From positions 62,001-126,000 of the forward strand of contig NZ_CDBN01000038.1 of assembly GCF_000820085.1 (NCBI RefSeq): a stretch of 64,000 nucleotides of DNA, written 5' to 3'. The position numbers and the translations under genes were made by a program. Of this stretch, positions 49,302-58,808 are shown piece after piece; within the stretch, counting starts at the first letter, position 1, and each line of letters begins with the position of its first letter. This DNA is from Aeromonas sanarellii (GTDB lineage: Bacteria > Pseudomonadota > Gammaproteobacteria > Enterobacterales > Aeromonadaceae). Under the pieces are notes generated by a model, which was not told where the DNA came from, searched no databases, and worked only from the letters and a program-made list of their open reading frames with translations.

Positions 49302-49327
49302 GGCTCCGGGTCCGAAGACCAGGAGCC
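49302..49327 (-). other. Hairpin with UUCG loop between bamB and der
   Basis: On the minus strand GGCTCC-T-GGTC-TTCG-GACC-C-GGAGCC folds into a 10-bp stem with one mismatch and a very stable UUCG tetraloop, followed by TTTGTC. It could attenuate transcription from bamB into der or protect the bamB 3' end. Confidence 0.6.
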
Positions 49328-49349
49328 GGAGATTCATATTAACGGGCGA

Positions 49350-50534
49350 TCAGGGACGCTTGACAGCGTACAGCTTGCCGCCACGGCTCTGCACATACAG
49401 GGTGTCGCCATCCACCAGGGGGGCGGCGTACAGACCACTGCTGTCGAGCTGCTGCATGGCCTTGATGGAGCCGTCGGTACGGTCCAGCCAATACAGATAA
49501 CCTTCCACATCCCCGACCACCACATAGTCACCCAGGATGACGGGGGCGGTCACGGTGCGGTTTTCCAGCTGGGTGTTGGACCACAGCTCGAGCCCGTTGC
49601 GACGGTCCACCGCAAACAGGTGGCTGCGGCTGTCGGTCAGCACGATGGCATTGCCAGTCACCGCCATGTCGCGGTAGCCGGAATACTTGCGCTTCCACAC
49701 CTCGTCGCCGCTCATCAGCTTGCGGGCCATCAGCTGGCCATTGTAGGCGATGGCATAGAGCTCGTCGCCGGCGATGAGGGGGGCGGCATCCACGTCCACC
49801 ATGCGATCCAGCTCGGTGGCACCGCGCGGGTCGGCCACCTTGGACTGGCGCACCGGCTGGCCGTTGCTCAGCAGGGCGATGCCCACCTTGCCATCGGCGC
49901 GGCCGTACAGCACGGCGCCGTTGGTGATGACGGGGGCACCGGCACTGCGCAGGGTCAGGGGCGGTTGCTCTTCGGACAGGGTCCACTGCAGCTTGCCCTC
50001 GTCGGTATCGAGCGCCACCAGGCGGCCCGAGGTGGTCAGCACCACCACACGGCCATCCTCGACGGCGGGGCTCGCCACCACCTCACCCGGTACCGTGGTC
50101 TGCCACAGCACCTCCCCGTTCTCCGCGTTCAGGGCGTAGACCACCCCGTTCTCGGAGCCGAGGAACAGCTTGCCGTAGCGGGAGACCAGGCCGCCGGAGA
50201 GACGGGCGCTGCGCTTGTCGGCGTTGATGGGCAAGTCAGCCAGATCCACGTTCCACAGCTCCTTGCCGCTATCGCGCTCGAAGGCGGTCACGTCGCCATC
50301 CCGGGCCGCCGCATAGATGCGGTCCTCTTCCACCACCGGCTTGAGCTGGGAGTAGAAGTCGCCGATGCCATCCCCCACCGAGGAGGACCAGGCGGTCTCG
50401 GCCGTGAACGCGGACTCCACCGTGGGCAGGGGCGCCATGGGGTTGAGATCCTCTTCGGAACTGAACAGGGAGCACCCCTGCAGGGCCAGGGAGACGGCCG
50501 CCCCCAGCACCACTCGCTTGTACAGATTACGCAT
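49350..50534 (-). CDS. bamB: Outer-membrane assembly lipoprotein BamB
   Basis: A 394-residue eight-bladed PQQ-type beta-propeller of the BAM complex, which inserts beta-barrel proteins in the outer membrane. Lipobox LQGC (Cys near residue 21) after a short signal peptide. Propeller repeats of the form GxxYALNAENGEVLWQ and VALDTDEGKLQW are clear. It overlaps yfgM by 8 nt, so the pair is translationally coupled. Confidence 0.96.
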   Translation of the reverse strand: MRNLYKRVVLGAAVSLALQGCSLFSSEEDLNPMAPLPTVESAFTAETAWSSSVGDGIGDFYSQLKPVVEEDRIYAAARDGDVTAFERDSGKELWNVDLADLPINADKRSARLSGGLVSRYGKLFLGSENGVVYALNAENGEVLWQTTVPGEVVASPAVEDGRVVVLTTSGRLVALDTDEGKLQWTLSEEQPPLTLRSAGAPVITNGAVLYGRADGKVGIALLSNGQPVRQSKVADPRGATELDRMVDVDAAPLIAGDELYAIAYNGQLMARKLMSGDEVWKRKYSGYRDMAVTGNAIVLTDSRSHLFAVDRRNGLELWSNTQLENRTVTAPVILGDYVVVGDVEGYLYWLDRTDGSIKAMQQLDSSGLYAAPLVDGDTLYVQSRGGKLYAVKRP

Positions 50535-51177
50535 CCGGAGCCTCGCCCGCAGTGACCGCTGGCAGCGCCAGATCGTCCATCTTCAGCTTGAGTTCGCTGC
50601 TCGACTGCAGGCCGCCGGCATCGGCCGCCGCCTGGTAGGCATCGCGGGCCTCTTCGGCCTTGCCCTGCTTCTGCAGGATGTCGCCGCGCACTTCCGCCAC
50701 CTGGGCCTTGAAGGCGTCGTTGCCGATCTTGCCAAGCTGGGCCAGGGCCTCGTCGGCCTTGCCCTGATCGTTCAGGACGCGGGCCAGGCGCAGGGCGGCG
50801 ATGGGCTTGATGCTGTCGTCACCGTTTGCGGCGACCTGGGTCAGCTGCTCGGCGGCCAGATCCAGCTTGCCCGCCTTGACCGCTGCTGCGGCCAGCTGCA
50901 GGGAAGCCAGCTCGGCATAGGCGTCGCCCTGATGGGCGGCGATGAAGCTCTTCGCCTGCTCCAGGGCGGCGTCGTCACCCTTGGCGAGCTGGGCAGTCAT
51001 GGCGTTGTAAGCCTGGGAGGCGGCTTCCTGGTTGCTCTGCTGCATCTCGTTGTAGTAGCGCCAGCCAAACAGCCCCACCAGACCGATCACGGTCCCGGCG
51101 ATCACCGAGGTGCCGTTCTCTTTCCACCAGCTCTTGATGACCTCAACCTGTTGTTCTTCGGTGGTATAGACTTCCAC
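50527..51177 (-). CDS. yfgM: YfgM, SecYEG- and PpiD-associated membrane protein
   Basis: A 216-residue protein with a cytoplasmic N terminus, one transmembrane helix at about 24-43 (VIAGTVIGLVGLFGWRYY) and a periplasmic TPR domain. In Escherichia coli YfgM (AncillarY protein) works with the chaperone PpiD near SecYEG. It lies 3 nt after hisS and overlaps bamB. Confidence 0.94.
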   Translation of the reverse strand: MEVYTTEEQQVEVIKSWWKENGTSVIAGTVIGLVGLFGWRYYNEMQQSNQEAASQAYNAMTAQLAKGDDAALEQAKSFIAAHQGDAYAELASLQLAAAAVKAGKLDLAAEQLTQVAANGDDSIKPIAALRLARVLNDQGKADEALAQLGKIGNDAFKAQVAEVRGDILQKQGKAEEARDAYQAAADAGGLQSSSELKLKMDDLALPAVTAGEAPDA

Positions 51178-51180
51178 AGC

Positions 51181-52458
51181 TTACTCTCCTTTAGCTGCCA
51201 GCAGGGCGATGGCGGCATCGACCGAGACGGTCTGTTGCTCGGCCTGGCCACGCAGATATTTGATGGTGATCTCCCCGCTTTGCACCTCGGTCTCGCCGAG
51301 GATCAGGGCAATGGCCGCGCCGCTCTTGTCGGCACGCTTGAGTTGTTTCTTGAAGTTGCCGCCGCCGCAGTGACTCATCAGGCGAAGGTCAGGCAGGGCG
51401 TCGCGCAGCCGCTCGGCCAGGGCAAAGCCCGCCTGCTCGGTCCCCTCGCCCACCATGCAGAGATAGACATCCACCGCCGGGCGGATGTCGGCGTTGAGCT
51501 CCAGGGTCTCCAGCATCAGTACCAGACGCTCCATCCCCATGGCAAAGCCCACCGCCGGGGTCGGCTGGCCGCCGAGTTGCTCCACCAGGCCGTCGTAGCG
51601 ACCGCCGGCACAGACGGTGCCCTGGGCACCCAGGCTGTTGGTGACCCACTCGAACACGGTGAGGTTGTAGTAGTCGAGACCGCGTACCAGACGCTCGTTC
51701 ACCTCGAACTGGATGCCGGCGGCCGTGAGCAGGCGCTTGAGCCCTTCGAAGTGAGCCAGGCTCTCTTCGCCCAGGTGATCGAACAGGCGCGGCGCCCCGA
51801 CCAGGATGGCCTGCACCTTCTCGTCCTTGGAGTCCAGCACCCGCAGGGGGTTACTGTACATGCGGCGCTGGCTCTCTTCGTCCAGCTGATCCTTGTACTG
51901 CTCCAGGTAGGCCACCAGGGCATCGCGATAGGCGGCGCGCTCGGCACTCTGACCAAGGGTATTGAGCTGCAGGGTGACGTGATCCTGGATGCCGAACAGA
52001 CGCCACAGACGATGGGTCAGCATGATGAGCTCGGCGTCGATGTCAGGCCCGTTGATGCCGAACAGCTCGACCCCGAACTGGTGGAACTGGCGATAGCGGC
52101 CCTTCTGGGGACGCTCGTGGCGGAACATGGGGCCCATGTACCACATCCGGCGCTCCTGGTTGTAGAGCAAGCCGTGTTCGATGCCGGCGCGCACGCAGCT
52201 GGCGGTCCCTTCCGGACGCAGGCTCAGGCTGTCACCGTTGCGATCTTCGAAGGTGTACATCTCTTTTTCGACCACGTCGGTCACTTCACCGATGGCGCGC
52301 TTGAACAGATGGGTCTGCTCGACGATGGGCATGCGCACTTCGCTGTAGCCATAGCTGGCCACGACCTGGCGCAGGATCTGTTCCACTTTCTGCCATACCG
52401 GGCTCTGCTCCGGCAGGCAATCATTCATACCGCGAATCGCTTGGATCTGTTTTGCCAC
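51181..52458 (-). CDS. hisS: Histidyl-tRNA synthetase
   Basis: A 425-residue class II synthetase. The motif 2 region is [21 protein letters not shown], the histidine loops are [15 protein letters not shown] and [15 protein letters not shown], and a small anticodon-binding domain follows from about 330. It charges tRNA-His. It is the first gene of the hisS-yfgM-bamB-der unit with its own promoter 40-65 nt upstream. Confidence 0.97.
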   Translation of the reverse strand: MAKQIQAIRGMNDCLPEQSPVWQKVEQILRQVVASYGYSEVRMPIVEQTHLFKRAIGEVTDVVEKEMYTFEDRNGDSLSLRPEGTASCVRAGIEHGLLYNQERRMWYMGPMFRHERPQKGRYRQFHQFGVELFGINGPDIDAELIMLTHRLWRLFGIQDHVTLQLNTLGQSAERAAYRDALVAYLEQYKDQLDEESQRRMYSNPLRVLDSKDEKVQAILVGAPRLFDHLGEESLAHFEGLKRLLTAAGIQFEVNERLVRGLDYYNLTVFEWVTNSLGAQGTVCAGGRYDGLVEQLGGQPTPAVGFAMGMERLVLMLETLELNADIRPAVDVYLCMVGEGTEQAGFALAERLRDALPDLRLMSHCGGGNFKKQLKRADKSGAAIALILGETEVQSGEITIKYLRGQAEQQTVSVDAAIALLAAKGE

Positions 52459-52494
52459 GTTGATACTCGAGAAAAAGAGGTAAAATTTGGCCGC

Positions 52495-52523
52495 ATTATA
52501 GGGATTTTCGACCCCGAGGTAAA
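52495..52523 (-). promoter_or_regulatory. hisS promoter
   Basis: Minus-strand -35 TTTACC (52518-52523), 17-nt spacer, -10 TATAAT (52495-52500). It lies in the 138-nt gap after ispG. A 10-nt direct repeat GAGGTAAAAT (plus strand, 52477-52486 and 52516-52525) brackets it. Confidence 0.65.
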
Positions 52524-52567
52524 ATCGGGTACCCGGATGCGGGATTCAAAATCAATAACCTAAAGCC

Positions 52568-52588
52568 GGGGCCACCCCAGGTGGCCCC
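52568..52588 (-). terminator. Hairpin after ispG
   Basis: A 9-bp stem GGGGCCACC/GGTGGCCCC lies 9 nt after the ispG stop. On the minus strand it is followed by GGCTTTAGG rather than a T-run, so termination may be partial. Confidence 0.6.
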
Positions 52589-52596
52589 TTCATGGT

Positions 52597-53712
52597 TCAA
52601 CCTTTGTCCACCTGGATCTGGTTGGCCGGATCCAGCATGGCCGCCCGGGCACGGATGCGTCGCTCCAGGGTCGGTACGAGATCCTTGTTGTCGAGCCTGT
52701 CGACCCGCTGGCCCCCCTCGTAGAAGGCGCTCTTGTTGGCCGCACCGGCGAGGCCCAGATCGGAGACCAGCGCCTCCCCCGGGCCGTTCACCACGCAGCC
52801 GATGATGGAGACATCCATCGGGGTGATGATGTCTTCCAGCCGCTCTTCCAGGGCATTGACGGTGCCGATGACGTCGAACTCCTGACGGGAGCAGGAGGGA
52901 CAGGCGATGAAGTTGATGCCGCGGGAGCGGATACGCAGGGATTTCAGAATGTCGAAGCCCACCTTCACCTCCTCCACCGGATCGGCGGCGAGCGAGATGC
53001 GCAGGGTGTCACCTATGCCCTCGCTCAGCAGCATGCCGAGGCCGATAGCGGACTTGACCGCACCGGCTCTGAAGCCGCCCGCTTCCGTGATACCCAGATG
53101 CAGGGGTTGATCGATCTGCTTGGCCAGCAGGCGATAGGCACCGACGGCGAGGAAGACGTCGGACGCCTTGACGCTCACCTTGAAGTTGTCGAAGTTGAGG
53201 CGATCCAGATAATCCACGTGGCGCATGGCCGATTCCAGCAGGGCCTCGGGAGTCGGCTCGCCGTACTTCTCCTGGAGATCTTTCTCCAGGGAGCCGCCGT
53301 TGACGCCGATGCGGATCGGGATGTTGTAGTGACGGGCGCAGTCGACCACGGCACGCACCCGCTCCTCGTTACCGATGTTGCCCGGGTTGATGCGCAGGCA
53401 GTCGGCACCGTACTCGGCCACTTTCAGGGCGATGCGGTAGTCGAAGTGGATGTCGGCGACGATGGGAATGCGGGTTTGCTGCTTGATGAGACGGAAGGCT
53501 TCCGCCGCCTCCATGGTGGGCACGGAGACCCGGACTATGTCGGCACCGACCCGCTCGATCCGCTGGATCTGCTCGACGGTGGCGGCCACGTCCGTGGTCT
53601 TGGTGTTGGTCATGGTCTGCACCGTGATGGGGGCATCGCCCCCGACCGGTACGTTGCCGACCATGATCTGCCTGGATTTACGACGAACGATGGGAGATTC
53701 GTGTGCGGACAT
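52597..53712 (-). CDS. ispG: 4-hydroxy-3-methylbut-2-enyl diphosphate synthase
   Basis: A 371-residue enzyme of the MEP isoprenoid pathway that reduces MEcPP to HMBPP with a 4Fe-4S cluster. The three Cys ligands are in [11 protein letters not shown] and GCVVNGPGE, with the family glutamate completing the site; RINPGNIGN is the TIM-barrel substrate block. Placed 10 nt after rodZ in the same direction. Confidence 0.97.
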   Translation of the reverse strand: MSAHESPIVRRKSRQIMVGNVPVGGDAPITVQTMTNTKTTDVAATVEQIQRIERVGADIVRVSVPTMEAAEAFRLIKQQTRIPIVADIHFDYRIALKVAEYGADCLRINPGNIGNEERVRAVVDCARHYNIPIRIGVNGGSLEKDLQEKYGEPTPEALLESAMRHVDYLDRLNFDNFKVSVKASDVFLAVGAYRLLAKQIDQPLHLGITEAGGFRAGAVKSAIGLGMLLSEGIGDTLRISLAADPVEEVKVGFDILKSLRIRSRGINFIACPSCSRQEFDVIGTVNALEERLEDIITPMDVSIIGCVVNGPGEALVSDLGLAGAANKSAFYEGGQRVDRLDNKDLVPTLERRIRARAAMLDPANQIQVDKG

Positions 53713-53722
53713 GGCGAACAGA

Positions 53723-54652
53723 TTACTCCTGCGGCAGTGAGAAGCGGGCAGTTCGGCCGTTGTTGTAACGGCTCATGTCGAAGGACTTGCCCTGGTATTC
53801 GAGATTGACCGCCATGGGCGCGCCAATGATGAATTTGAGTGGCTCGGGTCCTTCCAGCACAAGCTCGTCGTTCGCCTTCTTCAGACCGCTGAACAGGGTC
53901 TTGCCGTTGGCATCCTTGACATCCAGCCAGCAGTCGGCGGTGAAGCTCATCTTGAGCTGTGGCGCCTTGGCCGGCTCTGTGGTCGCGCTCTCGGCAGGGG
54001 ACGCTGTCGCCACCGCGGCAGAGGCATCCGTCGTCACGGCGGCGCTGGGCGCGGCCACGGCGACCGGCACAGTGGCGACGGCATCGCTCACTGCAGGCGC
54101 GGTGGAGACGGCATCAGAGGTGGCGGGCAGCACGGGTGCGGCGACCTCGACCGCAGTCGGGACGGCAGCGCTCGGGGTGTTGTCGATGCCGCTCATCTCG
54201 GTGGCGGCCAGGGCCTCGTCACCGGCGGAGCGGCGCGCCGTGCTCTGCCACCACCAGGCGACGGAGAGGGCGATCAGCACCAGGATCACCAGCCAGGTCA
54301 CCACCTTGAGCCGGCTGTCGTTGGCCTGCTGGCGGGAGCGGCGGGAGAAGCTCTGCATGTCGATGTTGTCGGGAGGCGTCAGTCCCAGCTTGTCGTAGGC
54401 GGCGAGGATTGTCTCCTCGGGAATGCCGACGAGCTTGGCATAGGCGCGCAGATAGCCACGAATGAAGGTGTGGGACGTGTGCTTGTCGTAGGTATCCGCC
54501 TCGATGGCGGCGATCAGGGTCAGACGAAGGTGAATGCGGGACGCAACCTGTTCCCGGGTCCAGCCGAGCTGTTCACGGGCGTTGCGCAGCAGCTGGCCTG
54601 GGCCCACTGCCTGGGAGTCGTCTTGGAAATCGTGTGGCTGTTCAGTAGTCAT
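53723..54652 (-). CDS. rodZ: Cytoskeletal protein RodZ
   Basis: A 309-residue bitopic membrane protein that binds MreB and supports rod shape. Residues 17-95 form a helix-turn-helix domain ([20 protein letters not shown]), the transmembrane helix is at about 113-131, an Ala/Val/Thr-rich periplasmic linker spans about 140-225, and a beta-rich DUF4115 domain ends the protein ([19 protein letters not shown]). It overlaps the pilF stop by 11 nt. Confidence 0.95.
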   Translation of the reverse strand: MTTEQPHDFQDDSQAVGPGQLLRNAREQLGWTREQVASRIHLRLTLIAAIEADTYDKHTSHTFIRGYLRAYAKLVGIPEETILAAYDKLGLTPPDNIDMQSFSRRSRQQANDSRLKVVTWLVILVLIALSVAWWWQSTARRSAGDEALAATEMSGIDNTPSAAVPTAVEVAAPVLPATSDAVSTAPAVSDAVATVPVAVAAPSAAVTTDASAAVATASPAESATTEPAKAPQLKMSFTADCWLDVKDANGKTLFSGLKKANDELVLEGPEPLKFIIGAPMAVNLEYQGKSFDMSRYNNGRTARFSLPQE

Positions 54653-55418
54653 TGGCTAAGTAACGCTTGGCTTGTTGCGAAGTGGGATATTGCCTTACCA
54701 GCTCAGTCCCGAATTGGTGAAGTAATGCCGGTTTGTCCATGGCCTGGGCCAGCCGCAGCCGGAGCCAGAGGCTCTCCTCGTTTTCCTCCGCCACTTCGGC
54801 AAAGCGAACGAGGTAAGACTGAACATCAGGCAGCTTGCCATCTTTCATGGAAAGCTCCGCCATGTCCAGCAATAACCTAGGATTGCGGGGATTATACCCC
54901 AAGGCCAGGCGATAATACTCACTCGCCTTGTCATTTCTGTGATTTTGCATCGAGCAGAGCGCCGCATTCTCGTAGGTATCGGCGATTTTCACGTAATCGG
55001 GCTGGCTGACCGCCTGCAGGAAGGCTTTCTCCGCCTCCTCGAAACGGCCGCGGTTGCAGAGGAAGGCGCCGTAGTTGTTCATCGCGTCAGCATTGGTCGG
55101 GTCCATGGCCAGCGCTTTCTTGTAGTTCTCCTCGGCCGCCTTGAAATCCGACACCTGTTGGTAGAAATAGGCGAAACCGATATAGACCTGAGGGTTGCCG
55201 GGATCGTACTGGAGGGCGCGGTCGAGGTTGAATTTGGCCTGCTCGGCATTGCCCTGACGCAGGTACTGGATCCCCAGATCGAGGCGAGTCTGGGCGGCGG
55301 CCTTGAGATCGGGACCCACCTCGCGCTGGGTCGAATTCTGCCCGGCATAGGTGGTCTCGGTGACACAGCCTGGCAGCGCGCAGAGCGCTGCCACTACGAT
55401 CAATGTACGGATATCCAT
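54642..55418 (-). CDS. pilF: Type IV pilus biogenesis lipoprotein PilF (PilW)
   Basis: A 258-residue TPR lipoprotein that pilots the secretin PilQ to the outer membrane. Signal peptide with lipobox LPGC (Cys near residue 18). Six TPR-like repeats follow, for example LDLGIQYLRQGNAEQAKFNL and NPQVYIGFAYFYQQVSDFKA. The ATG at 55418 has AGGA directly before it, too close to be ideal; a TTG at 55433 is the alternative. Between rlmN (26 nt) and rodZ, the usual place. Confidence 0.92.
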   Translation of the reverse strand: MDIRTLIVVAALCALPGCVTETTYAGQNSTQREVGPDLKAAAQTRLDLGIQYLRQGNAEQAKFNLDRALQYDPGNPQVYIGFAYFYQQVSDFKAAEENYKKALAMDPTNADAMNNYGAFLCNRGRFEEAEKAFLQAVSQPDYVKIADTYENAALCSMQNHRNDKASEYYRLALGYNPRNPRLLLDMAELSMKDGKLPDVQSYLVRFAEVAEENEESLWLRLRLAQAMDKPALLHQFGTELVRQYPTSQQAKRYLANDY

Positions 55419-55444
55419 TTCCTGTCTATACAATGGCTTAGGAG

Positions 55445-56548
55445 TTAAACCATTTTGACGGAAATCCCATCCTGTTGCATCCGATTTTTCATGGTGCGCT
55501 TGGTGCGGTCGATCACCTCCCCCACCAGCTGGCCGCAGGCGGCGTCGATGTCATCGCCGCGGGTCTTGCGCACTATGACGGTCAGGCCGTATTCCATCAG
55601 CACCTTGGAGAAGCGGTCGATGCGGCTGTTGCTCGGCTTGCCGAACGGGTTGCCCGGGAAGGGGTTGAACGGGATCAGGTTGATCTTGCAAGGGGTTTCC
55701 TTGAGTACCTTGGCCAGTTCATGGGCATGCTGCATGTCGTCGTTGATGTGATCGAGCAGCACATACTCCACGGTGACCCGACCGCCGTTGGCGTTGGACT
55801 TGGCCAGATAGCGGCGAACCCCGGCAAGGAAGGACTCGATGTTGTACTTGTCGTTGATCGGCATGATCTCGGAACGCAGCTTGTCGTTCGGCGCATGAAG
55901 GGAGATGGCCAGGGCCACGTCGATCTGATCACCCAGCATGTCCAGTGCCGGCACCACCCCGGAGGTGGAGAGGGTGACGCGACGCTTGGAGATGCTGAAA
56001 CCGAAGTCGTCCATCATCAGCTTCATGGCCGGCACCACGTTGGCCAGGTTCAGCAGCGGCTCACCCATCCCCATCATCACCACGTTGGTGATGGGACGCT
56101 TGCCACCGACGACCTTGGCGGCGCGCCACACCTGGCCGATGATCTCGGAGACTTTCAGATTGCGGTTGAACCCTTGCTGGGCGGTGGAGCAGAAGGTGCA
56201 GGCCAGGGCGCAGCCCACCTGGGAGGAGACGCACAGGGTCGCCCGATCCGCTTCCGGAATGTAGACGGTCTCCACTTCCTGATCGCCGACCTGCAGGGCC
56301 CACTTGATGGTGCCATCCGCGGAGCGCTGCTCGCGGCTGATCTCGGGGGCACGGATCTCGGCGATGGCCTTGAGCCGCTCGCGCAGCGCCTTGTTGACGT
56401 TGCTCATCTGATCGAAATCATCACAACCGAAGTGATAGATCCACTTCATTATCTGGTCTGCCCGGAACGGCTTCTCGCCCAACTCGACGAAGAAGGCACG
56501 CATGGCATCCCGGTCGAGATCCAGCAGGTTGGTTTTTGTTTCGCTCAT
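55445..56548 (-). CDS. rlmN: Dual-specificity RNA methyltransferase RlmN
   Basis: A 367-residue radical-SAM enzyme that makes m2A in 23S rRNA (2503) and in some tRNAs. The cluster motif is C-x3-C-x2-C in [15 protein letters not shown] near residue 118; the second catalytic Cys is in [13 protein letters not shown] near the C terminus, and [18 protein letters not shown] is the SAM block. The ATG at 56548 begins [11 protein letters not shown]. First gene of rlmN-pilF-rodZ-ispG. Confidence 0.96.
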   Translation of the reverse strand: MSETKTNLLDLDRDAMRAFFVELGEKPFRADQIMKWIYHFGCDDFDQMSNVNKALRERLKAIAEIRAPEISREQRSADGTIKWALQVGDQEVETVYIPEADRATLCVSSQVGCALACTFCSTAQQGFNRNLKVSEIIGQVWRAAKVVGGKRPITNVVMMGMGEPLLNLANVVPAMKLMMDDFGFSISKRRVTLSTSGVVPALDMLGDQIDVALAISLHAPNDKLRSEIMPINDKYNIESFLAGVRRYLAKSNANGGRVTVEYVLLDHINDDMQHAHELAKVLKETPCKINLIPFNPFPGNPFGKPSNSRIDRFSKVLMEYGLTVIVRKTRGDDIDAACGQLVGEVIDRTKRTMKNRMQQDGISVKMV

Positions 56549-56670
56549 CAGGGGCCTCAGCTCACACACTTCATAAATTATCGGCTGACCTACGTCAGGG
56601 GGCGGCATTGTACAAATAATGGGTCCGGCTTTCCACCTGGAGAATAAGAGGTTATTGGGCGGAGGGCCAA

Positions 56671-56697
56671 AAAACAAAAGGGAGCCGAGGCTCCCTT
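56671..56697 (-). terminator. Terminator of ndk
   Basis: A 9-bp stem AAGGGAGCC/GGCTCCCTT followed on the minus strand by TTGTTTTTTGG. It starts 18 nt after the ndk stop. Confidence 0.82.
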
Positions 56698-56714
56698 GGT
56701 CACACCTGACAACA

Positions 56715-57143
56715 TCAGCCGCGCGGGCAGATCTCGTCGTCGGAGAAGAAGTAGGCGATTTCACGGGCGGCAGAGGCCGGGGCATCGGAGCCGTGGACGG
56801 CGTTGCGATCGATGCTCTCGGCGTAGCAGGCGCGCAGGGTACCGGCCAGGGCCTCTTTCGGGTTGGTGGCGCCCATGATTTCACGGTGGCGGCGGATGGC
56901 GTCTTCCCCTTCCAGCACTTGCACCATGACGGGACCCGAGGTCATGAAACCGACCAGGGCATCATAGAAAGGCTTGCCCTGGTGCTCGGCGTAGAAACCG
57001 GCGGCCTGCTCGCTGCTCAGGTGCAGCATCTTGGCGGCAACCACTTTCAGACCCGCGCTCTCGAAGCGGCTGTAAATGGCACCAATCAGGTTCTTGCTGA
57101 CCGCATCCGGCTTGACGATGGAGAAGGTACGTTCGATAGCCAT
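56715..57143 (-). CDS. ndk: Nucleoside diphosphate kinase
   Basis: A 142-residue enzyme that balances nucleoside triphosphates through a phospho-histidine, His117 in NAVHGSD. The N-terminal [18 protein letters not shown] is the family start and [15 protein letters not shown] the nucleotide block. AAGGAAAG precedes the start at 57143. Between pepB and rlmN, as in Escherichia coli. Confidence 0.97.
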   Translation of the reverse strand: MAIERTFSIVKPDAVSKNLIGAIYSRFESAGLKVVAAKMLHLSSEQAAGFYAEHQGKPFYDALVGFMTSGPVMVQVLEGEDAIRRHREIMGATNPKEALAGTLRACYAESIDRNAVHGSDAPASAAREIAYFFSDDEICPRG

Positions 57144-57197
57144 TGAGTTCTTTCCTTAACTACAGAGTTTTATTGTAGGAATCCATGTTCGGCGGCG

Positions 57198-57226
57198 ATT
57201 ATACGTAAACAAAAAACGAAATAACA
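57198..57226 (-). promoter_or_regulatory. Possible ndk promoter
   Basis: Minus-strand TATAAT at 57198-57203 with TGTTAT 17 nt upstream (57221-57226). The -10 is perfect; the -35 is poor. The surrounding 57144-57381 region is AT-rich and otherwise empty. Confidence 0.45.
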
Positions 57227-57381
57227 CACAAAAAATCAACTTTTTGTTAAACAAAAGAATCCTTGAAACAACATGGTGACTCATCTTGTACCGGGGCGTT
57301 AAGAAAAAATGTGCGCTTGCGCACGATCATCATGCTAATGCCTCAAAACGCCATAAATTGCTCACCAAACCAGCAGTTGTC

Positions 57382-57407
57382 AGAAGGGCACCCTGGGGTG
57401 CCCTTCT
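57382..57407 (-). terminator. Hairpin after the second pepB
   Basis: An 11-bp stem AGAAGGGCACC/GGTGCCCTTCT lies 4 nt after the pepB stop; no T-run follows on the minus strand, so it may act as a weak terminator or a 3'-end stabiliser. Confidence 0.6.
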
Positions 57408-57411
57408 GTCG

Positions 57412-58704
57412 TCAGGTGGCCGAACGCGTCTCCGCCAGCAGGGCGTGCGCTATGGTGCGCATTCCTAGGGTGTTGGCCCCGGGGGCCCAGAGATTGTCAC
57501 CGTTCTCGCTGAAGCAGGCGGCCAGATCCACGTGCAACCAGCCCCTCCCCTCATTGGGGACGAAGCGGGAGAGGAAGCCCGCCGCGTTGGAGGCCCCCCC
57601 CGGTCCGCCGCCCGGCACGGGGCGGCTGTTGGCGGTGTCGGCATAGTGGGACGGGCACTGCTGGCGGTGCCAGGGTTCCAGCGGCAGGGGCCAGGCCGGC
57701 TCCTGCTCCGCATCTGAATAGGCCATGGCGCGGCTCACCAGCCCCTTGTCCAGACCGAACAGGGCATTGTAGCGCCCCCCCAGCGCCATCACGGCCGCGC
57801 CAGTGAGCGTGGCGGCGTCGATGATGAGGGGAGCACCGGACTCCCCGGCAAGCTGCAGACCGTCCGCCAGCACCAGCCGCCCCTCGGCGTCGGTGTTGAC
57901 GATCTCCACCGTGGTGCCGTTCTTGTAGGTGAGGATGTCACCCAGCTTGTAGGCATGACCGGAGACCAGGTTCTCGGCGCAGCAGAGGATGAGTTTCACC
58001 CGCTTGTCGAGGCCGCGCAGAATCGCCAGCGCCAGGGCGCCGGTCACGATGGCGGCGCCCCCCATGTCGTGCTTCATGGTGAGCATGCCCTGGGAGGTCT
58101 TCATGGAGTAGCCGCCGGAGTCGAAGGTGATCCCCTTGCCCACCAGGGCCGCGGCCACGGGGGCCTTGGGGTCACCGCAAGGGTTGAAGTCCAGCTCCAG
58201 CATCACGGGCTCGCGCTCGCTGCCACGGCCGACCTGATAGAGACCGACCCAGCCCGCCTGTTGCAGCGCCTCGCCCTTGAGGATGCGATGGCTGATCTTG
58301 TCCGGCGCCAGCTCGGTGAGGAAGGCGGCGGCTTCCACCGCCAGCTCCAGCGGCCCCAGCTGCTCCGGGGTGGCATTGGTCATCTCCCGCACCCAGCGCC
58401 CGCACAGCCAGCGCGCCTCCAGCTCCTCCCTGTCCTCCTCGGACGAGGTGGCCCACTGCAGCACCACCTCCGCCTTGGGCGTCTGCAGCCCCTGGGCGAA
58501 GGCCCACTGCTGCTCGCGCTCCCAGTGGCCGGCCAGGACCACCTGCTGGATCCCCTGGCTGCACAGGCGTCGCGCCGCCTGCTGGATGTCCAGCAGCGGA
58601 GTCGCGGTCACCAGGTGGATCACCATGCCATCGGCGCGGTGGGAGATCAGCGCCCCCTCGCCCCACTCGGGGGCGGCAAATTCACGGCTCAGCCAGACGT
58701 TCAT
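57412..58704 (-). CDS. pepB: Peptidase B, second tandem copy
   Basis: A 430-residue leucine-aminopeptidase-family enzyme (M17). The two-metal site is intact: GKGITFDSGGYSMK near residue 190 and NTDAEGRLVLADGL near 270. It shares the layout and many blocks with the upstream copy at 58805-60109 (RGLDKRVKLILCCAENLVSG, LGDILTYKNG) but the N-terminal third has diverged. Its ATG at 58704 overlaps the stop of a 35-codon relic frame (ATGA). Escherichia coli has one pepB. Confidence 0.93.
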   Translation of the reverse strand: MNVWLSREFAAPEWGEGALISHRADGMVIHLVTATPLLDIQQAARRLCSQGIQQVVLAGHWEREQQWAFAQGLQTPKAEVVLQWATSSEEDREELEARWLCGRWVREMTNATPEQLGPLELAVEAAAFLTELAPDKISHRILKGEALQQAGWVGLYQVGRGSEREPVMLELDFNPCGDPKAPVAAALVGKGITFDSGGYSMKTSQGMLTMKHDMGGAAIVTGALALAILRGLDKRVKLILCCAENLVSGHAYKLGDILTYKNGTTVEIVNTDAEGRLVLADGLQLAGESGAPLIIDAATLTGAAVMALGGRYNALFGLDKGLVSRAMAYSDAEQEPAWPLPLEPWHRQQCPSHYADTANSRPVPGGGPGGASNAAGFLSRFVPNEGRGWLHVDLAACFSENGDNLWAPGANTLGMRTIAHALLAETRSAT

Positions 58705-58808
58705 GCCGCCACCTCCGCAAGCCAGCGGGCCATCATGGATGCGCAGGCCTGGCCTGCTGGCATCTGGTGCCCTTCACGGCTCCACTCGTGATTCAAACAG
58801 ATGTTCAT
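58701..58808 (-). pseudogene. 35-codon pepB relic between the tandem pepB genes
   Basis: A short frame whose ATG overlaps the stop of the upstream pepB and whose TGA overlaps the start of the downstream pepB, both ATGA. It begins MNICLNHEWS, like the downstream start MNVWLSREFA, and ends MMARWLAEVAA, like the upstream end IARWLQEVAE. The DNA at its end matches the upstream pepB end (CGCTGG, GGAGGTGGC, then TGA), and ATGAAC-TCTG follows both ATGs. So it is a pepB start fused to a pepB end: a middle copy reduced by internal deletion, or a duplicated junction. Confidence 0.65.
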
